Shown: positions 8,600 to 16,714 of the stretch, piece after piece
How positions within the stretch are numbered: the stretch's first letter is position 1
Layout: every line of letters starts with the position of its first letter
Assembly: GCF_004362825.1 (NCBI RefSeq)
Contig: NZ_SNXZ01000003.1
Coordinates: forward strand, 596,784-660,783
Source: Labedaea rhizosphaerae
GTDB lineage: Bacteria > Actinomycetota > Actinomycetes > Mycobacteriales > Pseudonocardiaceae
Direction: 5' to 3'
Length of the DNA stretch: 64,000 bases
Notes under the pieces: model-generated
Told to the model about the DNA's origin: nothing
Seen by the model: only the letters and a program-made list of their open reading frames with translations
Database searches by the model: none
Program-made: the position numbers and the translations under genes

Positions 8600-8863
8600 G
8601 TCGAGGTCGCTGGTGTCCTTGACGTCGATGTCGGCGCCGTCGACGAGGTCCTCCAAGCTCCCGGACCACAGCTTCCGGCGGCCCAGGGCGATGTGCGTGA
8701 GCTCGTACACGTCGCTCATGCGGAGGTTGCCACTGCCCAGGTTGGACATTGACCGGCCGCGTCCGCTCTTCTCCCACTTGTAGATGTCGCGCGAGCTGAC
8801 GACGGATTCGATGGGGTTCTCCGGGTCGTCGTCGAACCGAACGGTGACGAAGAGGTCGCTCAC
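8549..8863 (-). CDS. Tail assembly chaperone (G-like)
   Basis: 104 aa with a GTG start at 8863 overlapping the previous stop (GTGA). The protein begins MSDLFVTVRFDDDPENPIES and ends in an acidic tail (DLDPDDERHENEDPTSAGA). Size, acidic C-terminus, the overlapping -1 frame, and position two genes before the tape measure are the usual features of the first siphophage tail chaperone. Most translation should stop at 8549, with a minority slipping into the longer product. Confidence 0.75.
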   Translation of the reverse strand: MSDLFVTVRFDDDPENPIESVVSSRDIYKWEKSGRGRSMSNLGSGNLRMSDVYELTHIALGRRKLWSGSLEDLVDGADIDVKDTSDLDPDDERHENEDPTSAGA

Positions 8864-9210
8864 GGCGCGGTCACCACCGCTCGGGTCACCGAGGCCACGG
8901 CCGAGTAGTCGACGTACGCCCGGCCCGGGTCCGGGCCACCGATCGGCCGGCGGTACGCGGTGCTGGACAACGGGATCAACGTCGGAACCGGATCCACCGG
9001 CACGGCCACCACGCGCTCGGCGACATCCAGGTCACCCGACACCTTCTCGGGCGTCTGCACGGTGACGGTGATCGCGCCACTGCCCGCGTTCACCACGGCG
9101 AGGTAGTACCGGCCCACCGGCACCACGTCACCATCGACCGTGGGCGCGGTCAGCGTCGGCTTGAGCCCGGCGCCGGGGACTGACTGCGCTGCAACGGATG
9201 TACGCGCCAT
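8860..9210 (-). CDS. Small beta-rich protein after the tail tube gene
   Basis: 116 aa. The start at ATG 9210 (MARTSVAAQSVPGAGL) is chosen because GAGAGGG precedes it and the previous gene stops at 9213; an upstream extension of the frame would overlap that gene. The sequence VGRYYLAVVNAGSGAITVTV followed by VAERVVAVPVDPVPTLIPL reads as an Ig-like beta sandwich. Such small proteins near the tail tube gene may decorate the tail or capsid. No function is assigned. Confidence 0.68.
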   Translation of the reverse strand: MARTSVAAQSVPGAGLKPTLTAPTVDGDVVPVGRYYLAVVNAGSGAITVTVQTPEKVSGDLDVAERVVAVPVDPVPTLIPLSSTAYRRPIGGPDPGRAYVDYSAVASVTRAVVTAP

Positions 9211-9212
9211 GA

Positions 9213-9662
9213 TCAGGCCACCCTCTCGTACGTGAGCCCGTCGCCGAGGGAACCGAGCACCTGGAAGGTGACCTCGCTCTGCTCGGTGTCGCGGGCGTCG
9301 CCGCCGACCGGCGGCGCTTTGATGACCAGCTGACCGCTCCAGCGCACGTGCTCGCCCACGATGTCGGGGTGGTGGTCGAGCACGAAGTCGGCCACCTCCT
9401 TGTTGTGGGCGTACAGGTAGTCGCTGATGCCGTTCTCCCGCCAGTCCGAGTAGAACGTGCACTGCAGCGTCGGCTCGCCGTCGGTCTCCTCGATGAACGA
9501 GTTGGGCGTCGGGTTCTCCGGCGTCGACGCCTCGCTGCAGAAGGTCCACTGGCGGTCGCCGTCGTCCTCGCCCGGATCCATCGTCCAGCTCTGCAGCTGG
9601 CAATCGAAGCTCTGGCCGCCGATCGTGAACACCACGACCTTGAGCCTGCGCTGCTGGACCAT
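9213..9662 (-). CDS. Major tail (tube) protein
   Basis: 149 aa. It begins VQQRRLKVVVFTIGGQSFDCQ and includes EPTLQCTFYSDWRENGISDYLY and EVTFQVLGSLGDG. The pattern of beta strands around one short helical stretch and the ending VTFQVLG fit siphophage tail tube proteins. Its position between the tail terminator-like gene (9662-10048) and the chaperones supports this. The start joins the previous stop as TAATG. Confidence 0.75.
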   Translation of the reverse strand: MVQQRRLKVVVFTIGGQSFDCQLQSWTMDPGEDDGDRQWTFCSEASTPENPTPNSFIEETDGEPTLQCTFYSDWRENGISDYLYAHNKEVADFVLDHHPDIVGEHVRWSGQLVIKAPPVGGDARDTEQSEVTFQVLGSLGDGLTYERVA

Positions 9663-10048
9663 TACAGCCCCACCTCCACAGTCAATTCGTAGGCGGGCAG
9701 CTCAGCGCCGCTCACGGGGTACAGGGTTGGCGTGGCCGAGGCGACGGCCACGGGTTCGAGCCCGTCGAGGGCTGCGGTGATCTTGGGCAGGAGGCTCCAC
9801 ATCAGAGGCAAGGTCTTGGCGTCGGCCTTGCACACGAGGAACACCGGCCACGTGGCGCCCGATGGCGAGTAGGTGCGGGAGTATGTCCCCCACGTCAGCG
9901 TTGGTGCGCCGAGCACGATGCCTGGTGGCTGCACATCGGCGCCCGGGTTGGTGTAGACGCGCATGCCGTCCACGTTGGACAGCGCCTCAACGAGCAGCGC
10001 AGCGGCCTCAGCGACCACGCTGCTGGGCTCGGTGGTCTCCTCGCTCAT
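9662..10048 (-). CDS. Tail terminator-like protein
   Basis: 128 aa. An N-terminal helix (SSVVAEAAALLVEALSNVDG) is followed by beta segments (MRVYTNPGADVQPPGIVLGA, ending YELTVEVGL). This fold pattern and the place between the head-tail connector and the tube gene suggest the tail terminator. The start overlaps the connector stop (ATGA at 10045-10048). Confidence 0.65.
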   Translation of the reverse strand: MSEETTEPSSVVAEAAALLVEALSNVDGMRVYTNPGADVQPPGIVLGAPTLTWGTYSRTYSPSGATWPVFLVCKADAKTLPLMWSLLPKITAALDGLEPVAVASATPTLYPVSGAELPAYELTVEVGL

Positions 10049-10410
10049 GCGACCACCGCCCGCGCGTGCCGGCCAACGCGCAACATCTTCTCGATGTCCG
10101 CGTCGAAACTCGGCACGCGAGAGTTTCCTTGCTCGGCCATGGCGATCAGGGCGTCCGGGGACCGGCGCCGCGAGTGCCAGCGCCAGGCGAGCCGGACGGT
10201 GCCGAGTGCAAGATCCTGTGTCGGCACCTTGATGGGCCCGTCCGGGTCGCCGGTGTAGTTGACGTCCGAGCGCTTGCGCTCGACGTACGCCACCGCCGCG
10301 TCGAGCACGAGCTGCAGCTGCGCGTCGTCGCGGTCGTCGGCGCCCGACTCGCCCTGCTGATGCATGTCCAGCTTCAGCAGCGCGAGGTCGGGCGGCCAGG
10401 CGGTGGTCAC
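10045..10410 (-). CDS. Head-tail connector protein (gp6-like)
   Basis: 121 aa with a GTG start at 10410 that overlaps the previous stop. It is nearly all helical: LVLDAAVAYVERKR, then VPTQDLALGTVRLAWRWHSR. A helix ending VERKR and a second helix of the type ALxTVRLAWRWHxRR are typical of DNA-packaging or head-tail adaptor proteins in HK97-type phages. It follows the capsid gene by one gene. Confidence 0.75.
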   Translation of the reverse strand: MTTAWPPDLALLKLDMHQQGESGADDRDDAQLQLVLDAAVAYVERKRSDVNYTGDPDGPIKVPTQDLALGTVRLAWRWHSRRRSPDALIAMAEQGNSRVPSFDADIEKMLRVGRHARAVVA

Positions 10411-10955
10411 TCGGTGGCGTCCTTTCCGGACTCGTTGGGCTGCTCTGCAGCGGCGGTCACTGTGTCGCCCGGCTGGTCGCTGGCCAGGAAGGTGAGGCCG
10501 TCCCCGGTCTGGGCCGAGGCCTGTGCCTGTGCCTCGTCTTCGCCGTTCTCTCGCTCCTCAGCGGTCTCGTCGGCGTCCTCTTCGTTGACCGGGGTCAGCT
10601 GCGACTCGGGTCGCCAGCCGTACTCGGTGAGCACGAAGCCGCCCGCGCGCACCGGCTCGTTGGAGCCGGCCACGGTCGTCACCTGGACGGGCTCGGTGCC
10701 GCCCATGCGGTAGGCGTTGGTGACGGCAGGCAGTGGGCTTCGCTCGTCGACGTCCACCGCCTGGCCGTCGTCGGCCACCTCGGGCGCTGGCTCCGCGTCG
10801 GGCGCGAAGTCGTCGCCGTGCCCGGTGGTCGAGCCGCTGGCCGTCGGCGCGGCCTGCCGGGCCGGGTCCTCGAGCTGCTCGTTGGCCTCCGGCTGCGCGT
10901 CGGCGGCCTTGGGCTTCTGCTGTGCCGGCCGACGCCGGGTTCCGCGGGTGGCCAT
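10407..10955 (-). CDS. Acidic low-complexity protein downstream of the capsid gene
   Basis: 182 aa, rich in Ala, Glu, Asp, Gln and Pro. A short ordered segment in the middle (YRMGGTEPVQVTTVAGSNEP, then GGFVLTEYGW) is flanked by disordered acidic stretches. The start overlaps the stop of the portal-protease-capsid gene (TGATG at 10953-10957), so it is translationally coupled to capsid production. It could be a head-associated or decoration protein. No family was recognised. Confidence 0.6.
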   Translation of the reverse strand: MATRGTRRRPAQQKPKAADAQPEANEQLEDPARQAAPTASGSTTGHGDDFAPDAEPAPEVADDGQAVDVDERSPLPAVTNAYRMGGTEPVQVTTVAGSNEPVRAGGFVLTEYGWRPESQLTPVNEEDADETAEERENGEDEAQAQASAQTGDGLTFLASDQPGDTVTAAAEQPNESGKDATE

Positions 10956-12280
10956 CAGGCACCCACCGTGTGACGGATCGCGGTGATGCCGACGGGACGC
11001 AGCACCTCGGTCGCGAAGTAGCCGAAGAGCGCGAGGTCAATCAAGGCCGGACCATTGCGCTCTTCGAACCGGAAGGTGAGCAGCCCGCTCTCCCAGGCCC
11101 AGACGTCCTGGTCGTTGAACGCCAACAGATCGGCGTCGCCGGCGGCGTTGCCGGTCATCGACCAGGTGGGCTGCAGCGGCAGGCCGTCGAGGTTGTAGCT
11201 GTTGGTCACGACGTTGGCCGAACCGTAGGCGTTGACGCCTGTGCCCGCGGGGAGCAGCGGCCGCCCGTCGGCGTCCACCGCGGTGGCGACCGCGCTGGTG
11301 CCTTCCTGCGAGAGGTGCGCGCGGTTGAGCGGCGCGAAGCGGCGGAACGGGTACAGCGCCAGTTGGGCGCGGGCGGCACCGAGGAACTCCTTGCCGCCGA
11401 AGGTGCCGGCGGCCGCCGACCCACCGGTGCTGGTGGTGACCTGCGCGCCGGACGGGACGAAACCCGCGGTGATGGTGCCGCCCTGGCCGTTGGCGCCGTC
11501 CAGCTTGGCGTAGACCTTCTGCTCGGTCTGCTGCGAGTAGGACTCCTGCATGGCGTTCATCGCGATGGCGTCGATGGCCGGGTTCGAGCTGTCGACGATC
11601 TCGCGGGTGAGCTGGAACAGGCCGCTGATGCCGCCCGGGGTGACCGTGACGGTGCCGACCGAGATGGTGCCCGCGGTGGGGTTGGTGCCCTCGACGTGGT
11701 CGGCGGACAAGCCGGACGAGCTCACGAACTTCGGCACCGTGAACGGCGTGGCGTCGTTGATGGTGCCCCGGCTGACCGAGTTGACCAGCGGCCGGTTCTT
11801 CATCAGCTGCGTGACGTAGAGGTCCGGCCGGTAGCCGGGCGGGACGACCGCGGCCGCGTTCGAGGTGTTGGCCGCGAACATCGCCATGGCAGCCTGCTCG
11901 GCGGCGTCCTTGGTCTGTGCGGCGAACTTGTTGAGGCGGTCGCGGGCGTCGGGGTCGCCCTCGGTGCGCGCCTTCCAGGCGTCGCGGACCATGGAGAAGC
12001 CCTGCCCGTTCATGCTGTAGACAGGCGCCTCACGCGTCACGACGGCGCGGCCGGCGGGCACGACCTCGCGCTCACTGAACTGCGGGAACGGAAGCGCCTC
12101 GATCGCTGCCTTAACGCCCGCGGTCACCGCGTCGGTGAGCCCGGCGGTAAACGCAGCCGTGTCGAAGGGCAGCGCGGTGGCCTGCACGGTGGGCGGGGCC
12201 GTGGTGGTGGTTGCCGCGCCGGCGTCGGCAGCCGGGGCAGCGGGGGCAGCGGGCTGCTGCTCGGTGACCGGTGCGGTCAT
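10955..12280 (-). CDS. Probable internally initiated major capsid protein
   Basis: This nested start lies in frame inside the portal-protease-capsid gene. ATG 12280 (MTAPVTEQQPAAPAAP) follows GGGAAGGAAACCGAG, a good ribosome binding site, and falls exactly at the end of the protease domain. The 441-aa product would be a complete HK97-fold capsid protein with a flexible, helical N-terminal delta-like region. Hundreds of capsid copies but only twelve portal copies are needed per head, so separate capsid initiation would solve the stoichiometry problem. Its use is inferred. Confidence 0.6.
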   Translation of the reverse strand: MTAPVTEQQPAAPAAPAADAGAATTTTAPPTVQATALPFDTAAFTAGLTDAVTAGVKAAIEALPFPQFSEREVVPAGRAVVTREAPVYSMNGQGFSMVRDAWKARTEGDPDARDRLNKFAAQTKDAAEQAAMAMFAANTSNAAAVVPPGYRPDLYVTQLMKNRPLVNSVSRGTINDATPFTVPKFVSSSGLSADHVEGTNPTAGTISVGTVTVTPGGISGLFQLTREIVDSSNPAIDAIAMNAMQESYSQQTEQKVYAKLDGANGQGGTITAGFVPSGAQVTTSTGGSAAAGTFGGKEFLGAARAQLALYPFRRFAPLNRAHLSQEGTSAVATAVDADGRPLLPAGTGVNAYGSANVVTNSYNLDGLPLQPTWSMTGNAAGDADLLAFNDQDVWAWESGLLTFRFEERNGPALIDLALFGYFATEVLRPVGITAIRHTVGA

Positions 12281-14308
12281 CTCGGTTTCCTTCCCTGGGG
12301 TTTCCGGCGCTGTCGCGGCCGGAGATGCAGTGGCACTGGCCACCACGCTGGTGAGCCGCGCGTTGTCGTACGCGGGCGTTGCGGTGATCGCGACCTTGCG
12401 CAAGGTGGCGGAGTGGACGAGGCAGACCGTGTCGTCGGTGGGGTCCGTGGTCCAACCGTCGCCCTCGCCCGAAAAGTCGACGTACACGCTGAAGCCGTCG
12501 CGAACGCCGTCCTCGGCGAGCTGCAGAATGCGGTCGCCGTCCGCGCCACGGGCGACGCGAAACGTGCCGTCGAGCCCCGTGCGGTTGGACTGCAACCGAA
12601 CGGCCACGCCCATTTCGGTGCCGTCGATGTGGTTGTCGTCGAGCTTGACGCGGTTCTCGGCACCCCAGTGCAGCGAGCCCTCAGCGAACTTCCACCGGCG
12701 TCCGTTCGAGTACGCAACCTGGTTCCACGGCACGGTGAGACCTGAGACGGTGCGCTTCTCCGGGTTGACGCGGAACTCGGCGTCCACATCGGACAGCGCG
12801 AAACCTACCGTCACGCTCTCGGCGGTCGCGGATGGTGCTGTGAACGCCAGCGCGGGTTCGCGGCGGGTGTTCTGCACGGCGTCGCCCTCCGGGTTGTCCT
12901 CTGTGGTCGGATTCGCGGCCGCGCCGGGCTCGGCAGCCGGCTCGGCGGCGGCGGTTGGGTCCAGGAACGGGTCGACGTCGGCGCCGAGGCGGTTGAGGAT
13001 CACGCGGGCTTCCTGGACGGTCAGGACAGGGCCGACGCCGAGGTAGATCTTTTGTACGGCCTCGACGAGCGCACGCGTGTCAGCCGCGGTGGTGTCCTCG
13101 GGAGGTGCGGCGGCTGCGGCCGCATCGGCTGCGGCCTGGATGCGCTTGGCCTCGGGTATGGCGCTGGGGATGTCCTCGAGCTCGGCGATGCGCTCGTCGT
13201 CGTAGACGCCGACCTCGCGGCCGATCTTGTAGGTCTCCATGCGGGATTGGGTGTCGCTCCGCAGGAATCCGGCGTACTGGACCCGCGCGTAGTAACCGCG
13301 CGGCAGCACGTCGTTCATGCTCAGCCGGCCCTCGATGGCGGCGACGTAGGCGGCCAGCGTGAAGTCGATGAGGTCGAGGCGTCGCTGCTCGGCGTTCGCG
13401 TAGGTGCGCGAGGTGGTGCTGACGCCGAGCTCTTCGGGGTCGATACCCGCGTGCCGGCTGATCTCGAGCACGGCGTAGTCGCGCATCGAGGCGAGCTGCA
13501 ACTGCTCGGGGTTCCACTGCAGGGTCTTGGCTTCGAGCGCGGCTCCGACGTAGCCCCACGCCCGCGTGCGGCGCGCGGCTTCCCAGTTGTCGAGCACCGT
13601 CTGCACGTCGCCCTCGTCCTGCTCTTCCTGACCTTCGGCGGGACGGAAGTAGCCGAGCGGGAAAGGGCTGTCCGCGTTCGTGGCGGCGGTGCGGTCGAGC
13701 AGCATGGCGATGCGGATGGCGCGCGCCGCGGCGACCAGCAGCGGGTCGTTGGGCGAGTCGATGCGGATCAACTCGCGGTCGGGCACGTGCTCCCAGGCCA
13801 TGCCCTGCGGCGCCCCGGTGTCGCTGGACACGTAAACCCGCGCGTCCTGCCGCACGTTGACCGAGCGCGGTTCGAGTCGCCGGACTTTGGTGGGGAAGCC
13901 GTGCCAGCCGAACTCGGTGATGCGCAGCCAGCTGACGCCCTCGAACAGCATGTCCTCGACGATGCGGGTCATGGTCACCGACCGGGCGACGTCGACCTCG
14001 GGCTGCTCGACGAGCGGGTTCGGGACGCGGTTGCGCTTGGCGTCGTGCACGTAGACCGGCAGCACGCCAAGGGTTCCGGCGATCAGGTCGCGGGAGCGCT
14101 TGACGGCAGCAACGGTCATGGCCTCACGGCGGCTGACGCGCTGGTCGAGGGAGGTTGACGCACCGTTTGCAGCGAGCCATTCCGGGGTGGCGTCGAGCGC
14201 GAAGCTCAGCGGGGCAGCCTCAGTTCCGGGGTTGGCGAACGCGCCGGTGTCCTCTCCCGACACCGGCGCGCCCCGCCAAGAGCCCAGCACCCTCAGCCAA
14301 TCCCACAC
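10955..14308 (-). CDS. Fused portal - S78 prohead protease - HK97-type major capsid protein
   Basis: One open frame of 1117 codons from GTG 14308. Residues 1 to about 455 are an HK97-type portal (REAMTVAAVKRSRDLIAGTL, VLEISRHAGIDPEELGVST). Residues about 495-670 are a prohead protease: RTVSGLTVPWNQ, His560 in LDDNHIDG, Ser607 in DGFSVYVDF, and the closing LRKVAITATPAYDNARL. Residues about 677-1117 are the capsid domain (LMKNRPLVNSVSRGTIN, FQLTREIVDSSNPAI). The usual three genes are here joined through Ala/Pro/Glu-rich linkers without a stop. An internal ATG at 12280 (M677) has AAGGAAA about 5-6 nt before it, so free capsid protein of about 441 aa may also be made. Self-cleavage by the central protease would release the parts. 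Confidence 0.9.
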   Translation of the reverse strand: MWDWLRVLGSWRGAPVSGEDTGAFANPGTEAAPLSFALDATPEWLAANGASTSLDQRVSRREAMTVAAVKRSRDLIAGTLGVLPVYVHDAKRNRVPNPLVEQPEVDVARSVTMTRIVEDMLFEGVSWLRITEFGWHGFPTKVRRLEPRSVNVRQDARVYVSSDTGAPQGMAWEHVPDRELIRIDSPNDPLLVAAARAIRIAMLLDRTAATNADSPFPLGYFRPAEGQEEQDEGDVQTVLDNWEAARRTRAWGYVGAALEAKTLQWNPEQLQLASMRDYAVLEISRHAGIDPEELGVSTTSRTYANAEQRRLDLIDFTLAAYVAAIEGRLSMNDVLPRGYYARVQYAGFLRSDTQSRMETYKIGREVGVYDDERIAELEDIPSAIPEAKRIQAAADAAAAAAPPEDTTAADTRALVEAVQKIYLGVGPVLTVQEARVILNRLGADVDPFLDPTAAAEPAAEPGAAANPTTEDNPEGDAVQNTRREPALAFTAPSATAESVTVGFALSDVDAEFRVNPEKRTVSGLTVPWNQVAYSNGRRWKFAEGSLHWGAENRVKLDDNHIDGTEMGVAVRLQSNRTGLDGTFRVARGADGDRILQLAEDGVRDGFSVYVDFSGEGDGWTTDPTDDTVCLVHSATLRKVAITATPAYDNARLTSVVASATASPAATAPETPGKETEMTAPVTEQQPAAPAAPAADAGAATTTTAPPTVQATALPFDTAAFTAGLTDAVTAGVKAAIEALPFPQFSEREVVPAGRAVVTREAPVYSMNGQGFSMVRDAWKARTEGDPDARDRLNKFAAQTKDAAEQAAMAMFAANTSNAAAVVPPGYRPDLYVTQLMKNRPLVNSVSRGTINDATPFTVPKFVSSSGLSADHVEGTNPTAGTISVGTVTVTPGGISGLFQLTREIVDSSNPAIDAIAMNAMQESYSQQTEQKVYAKLDGANGQGGTITAGFVPSGAQVTTSTGGSAAAGTFGGKEFLGAARAQLALYPFRRFAPLNRAHLSQEGTSAVATAVDADGRPLLPAGTGVNAYGSANVVTNSYNLDGLPLQPTWSMTGNAAGDADLLAFNDQDVWAWESGLLTFRFEERNGPALIDLALFGYFATEVLRPVGITAIRHTVGA

Positions 14309-14362
14309 AAGCCCAGTGTCGGGAGGGGTATTGACAATTCGGCCGCGCGCGACACGCCGTGA

Positions 14363-15949
14363 TCAGGCGGCCGGCCGTCCATGAACGACGATCGGCTTGC
14401 GCGGCGGCGGCGGCAGCGTGCGGGCGAGGTGCACCGCGCCGCTGGCCCCGTACACAGCGTCGACGTGGCCGGCGCCCTTGCGGATGAAGCGCCAGGTGTC
14501 GCCCGCCCAAAGCTTCTCCGCGCCCTCCACCTGGTCGTCGAGCAGCGGATCGTGGCTATGCGCGATGCCGCCGCCGTCGACCGCGACGGCGAAGCCCATG
14601 CATACGGCAGGGACGTCCCGCCGGATCTCCTCGAACTTGACGCCCTTGGGCGGCCAGCCTTCGCGGCGTTGCTCGGTCATCTCGGTCGCGAGCCCGGCGG
14701 CCGGGCCGCCCGGGAACCAACCCACCTTGCGCGGGCGGATATCGCCGACCTTCTCGCGGAACTCCTTGCGGAACCTGGTTGTCCATTGCGGACCGTCCCA
14801 TGCGGCCACGACCTCGACTCGCACGCGGCCGTCGGCGAGTACGGCCGCGGCGACAAGCGTGGCGTGCGCGTTGTCCATCGACACGTCGAGGCACAGCACG
14901 ACGCGCCTACGCACGCTGAGGAGGTCACCCGGGTCAGCGCCGTTCTCCCATCCGACCGGGCTGATGGCGGGGTCCATGCGGGGCACGCGGATGCACATGT
15001 TCTCGGTCTTGAAGCCGGCGAGCTTCTTGCCACCCTTGGCGACCGCGGTGGCGGCGTCGCCGAGCAGCGCGTCCTGATCGTTGCGCCGGTTGAGGTTCGG
15101 GTTGGCCTGCGCGAGCGCGCGCACGTCCAGGGGATCGGCACCAGGCAAGCAACTCCACTCGAACAGCCCCAGGCGGCTGTCGCCCTTCCCGGTCCGGATG
15201 TAGGTCAGGGCATCGTCGCGCATGTCGTTCAGCACGATGCTGTTGTCGTTGCCGGCGTTGCTCATGGCCCAGATCTGCGCGTCGGGCACAGCGTTGGTGG
15301 CGGGCACGCTGGCGTCGTGGGCGCTGTAGTCATGGTGCTGGCGGAGCTCGTCGAGCACCAGGCGGTCGATGGTAAGCGAGCGGCCGCCCTCCTCGTTGCT
15401 GGCGGCGATCTTGTACCGGCTGCCCTCGTCCAGCTCGCGCTCGTCGGCGTCTGATCGCCAGAACACCTGCTCACCGTTGGCCTTACGGATCGCATCCCGG
15501 TGGGTGATCTCCGGCCGGAACTCGCGGACCCGCTTGGCGAGCTTGATGGCTTTGCGCCACGACTCGGCCGCGTAGTCCAGCTTGGTGCTGGTGCCGAGCA
15601 CCATCTCGACGCGGTCGATGAACAGCCAGAACAGCGACAGCACAACCACGACGTGCGTCTTGCCGTTCTGCCGGGCGACCAGCACGAGCACCTTGCGGAA
15701 CCTCGGCCTGCCGTCGGGCAGCAGCTCGCCGGCGTGGATCACGAGCCACTGCTGCCATGGGTCGAGCGGCGCCTTGAGCGTCTCGTCGGCGAACTCGATC
15801 ACGTCGAACCCGTAGGAGGTGTCCGGGTTGAGCTCGCGCAGCGGCGGCGTCCAGAGCCGCGGTTCAGTGCTCCCCAGCACCCGCCCGTTGGGCCCGAGTA
15901 GCCCGACGTCCCTTGAGCTCGTCGTACTTGCCAGGTCCACCACTGTCAC
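14363..15949 (-). CDS. Terminase large subunit (ATPase and nuclease)
   Basis: About 528 aa. I prefer the GTG at 15949, which has GGGGGAGG 8 nt upstream, over another GTG at 15967. An actinophage-style Walker A, VARQNGKT, and a Walker B, LVLDE, about 100 residues later form the packaging motor. RVVLCLDVSMDNAHATLVAA is the first acidic motif of the RNase H-like nuclease domain. The protein cuts and pumps phage DNA into the head. It overlaps the small-subunit gene by about 86 nt and precedes the portal, the usual order. Confidence 0.92.
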   Translation of the reverse strand: MTVVDLASTTSSRDVGLLGPNGRVLGSTEPRLWTPPLRELNPDTSYGFDVIEFADETLKAPLDPWQQWLVIHAGELLPDGRPRFRKVLVLVARQNGKTHVVVVLSLFWLFIDRVEMVLGTSTKLDYAAESWRKAIKLAKRVREFRPEITHRDAIRKANGEQVFWRSDADERELDEGSRYKIAASNEEGGRSLTIDRLVLDELRQHHDYSAHDASVPATNAVPDAQIWAMSNAGNDNSIVLNDMRDDALTYIRTGKGDSRLGLFEWSCLPGADPLDVRALAQANPNLNRRNDQDALLGDAATAVAKGGKKLAGFKTENMCIRVPRMDPAISPVGWENGADPGDLLSVRRRVVLCLDVSMDNAHATLVAAAVLADGRVRVEVVAAWDGPQWTTRFRKEFREKVGDIRPRKVGWFPGGPAAGLATEMTEQRREGWPPKGVKFEEIRRDVPAVCMGFAVAVDGGGIAHSHDPLLDDQVEGAEKLWAGDTWRFIRKGAGHVDAVYGASGAVHLARTLPPPPRKPIVVHGRPAA

Positions 15950-16283
15950 CTGCACCACCTCCCCCACGGCCGGCGGCCGCGCGCACTCGCGGCGTCAACC
16001 CCAACTCGACCAGCGCAGCCAGCAGCTTGGGTCCGAGGTCGGCGAGCACGGTCACGGCGTCGACGCGCTTGCGCAGGCGCTCGATGCGCTGCCACTGGTC
16101 GTCGTCTTCGGGCTCGATCAGCGCGGCCTCGTCCGCCCACACCTGCGCCTCTTCGATCACCGCGGCGTAGCGCTTGGCCAGTGCGACGAGCCCGGCATCC
16201 GTTGGCGCCGACTGGCTGATCTTGGCGGCGGTCAGTCCCTTTTGGACAGCGTTGGCCACGCTTGGTGACAACCGGTCGGTCAT
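15864..16283 (-). CDS. Terminase small subunit-like protein
   Basis: About 139 aa from ATG 16283 (MTDRLSPSVANAVQKG). It has an N-terminal helical part (GLVALAKRYAAVIEEAQVWA), a central coiled segment (QWQRIERLRKRVDAVTVLAD) and a basic, Gly-rich tail. Place and helical make-up match small terminase subunits of actinophages, which recognise the packaging site. A longer start 21 codons upstream is possible but lacks a better binding site. Confidence 0.75.
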   Translation of the reverse strand: MTDRLSPSVANAVQKGLTAAKISQSAPTDAGLVALAKRYAAVIEEAQVWADEAALIEPEDDDQWQRIERLRKRVDAVTVLADLGPKLLAALVELGLTPRVRAAAGRGGGGAGDSGGPGKYDELKGRRATRAQRAGAGEH

Positions 16284-16423
16284 GGCGAAATCCGGCGGTG
16301 GTGCGTGGGGAGAGAGAGCGGACACGGACGCGGGTGTCCGACCCACCCCCCACCCGGGAAAAACCGCAGGTCAGAGCGTTGAGCCCTGTTTCCGCAGGTC
16401 AGAGGCTTGTAAGGCACTGTGTG

Positions 16424-16714
16424 TCACCACCTTGTTCGTGGTTGCGGCGCCGGGTCGGGCGCCTTGGTTGGGTCACCGATGGCGTTGTTGCACGAGGGGC
16501 AGGCCGCCACCATGTACGCAGGGTCATCACCTGATGCCTTGCCCTGCGTGTGGTGCGCCTGGGTGGCTGTGCCCTCGCATTGGTGAGGGCGTGCGCCTTG
16601 TCGTGCGCACCAGCCATCGGCGTGCGCACGGCAGCGGTGGCCGTCGCGGTCGAGCACCAGCTGGCGCGCCTTGCGGTACGCCCGGGTGCTGCCCTTGTCC
16701 CACGCCTTGCTCAT
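16424..16714 (-). CDS. HNH endonuclease beside the terminase genes
   Basis: 96 aa from ATG 16714, overlapping the polymerase-fusion stop (ATGA). It shows MSKAWDKGSTRAYRKARQL, a zinc-binding CRAHADGWC and later HHTQGKASGDDPAYMV then CPSCN. The HH and N/H positions with the closing CxxC pair form an HNH nuclease fold. HNH proteins next to terminase genes assist cos cutting and packaging in several siphophages (established for HK97-like phages), which suggests cos-type ends here. Confidence 0.85.
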   Translation of the reverse strand: MSKAWDKGSTRAYRKARQLVLDRDGHRCRAHADGWCARQGARPHQCEGTATQAHHTQGKASGDDPAYMVAACPSCNNAIGDPTKAPDPAPQPRTRW

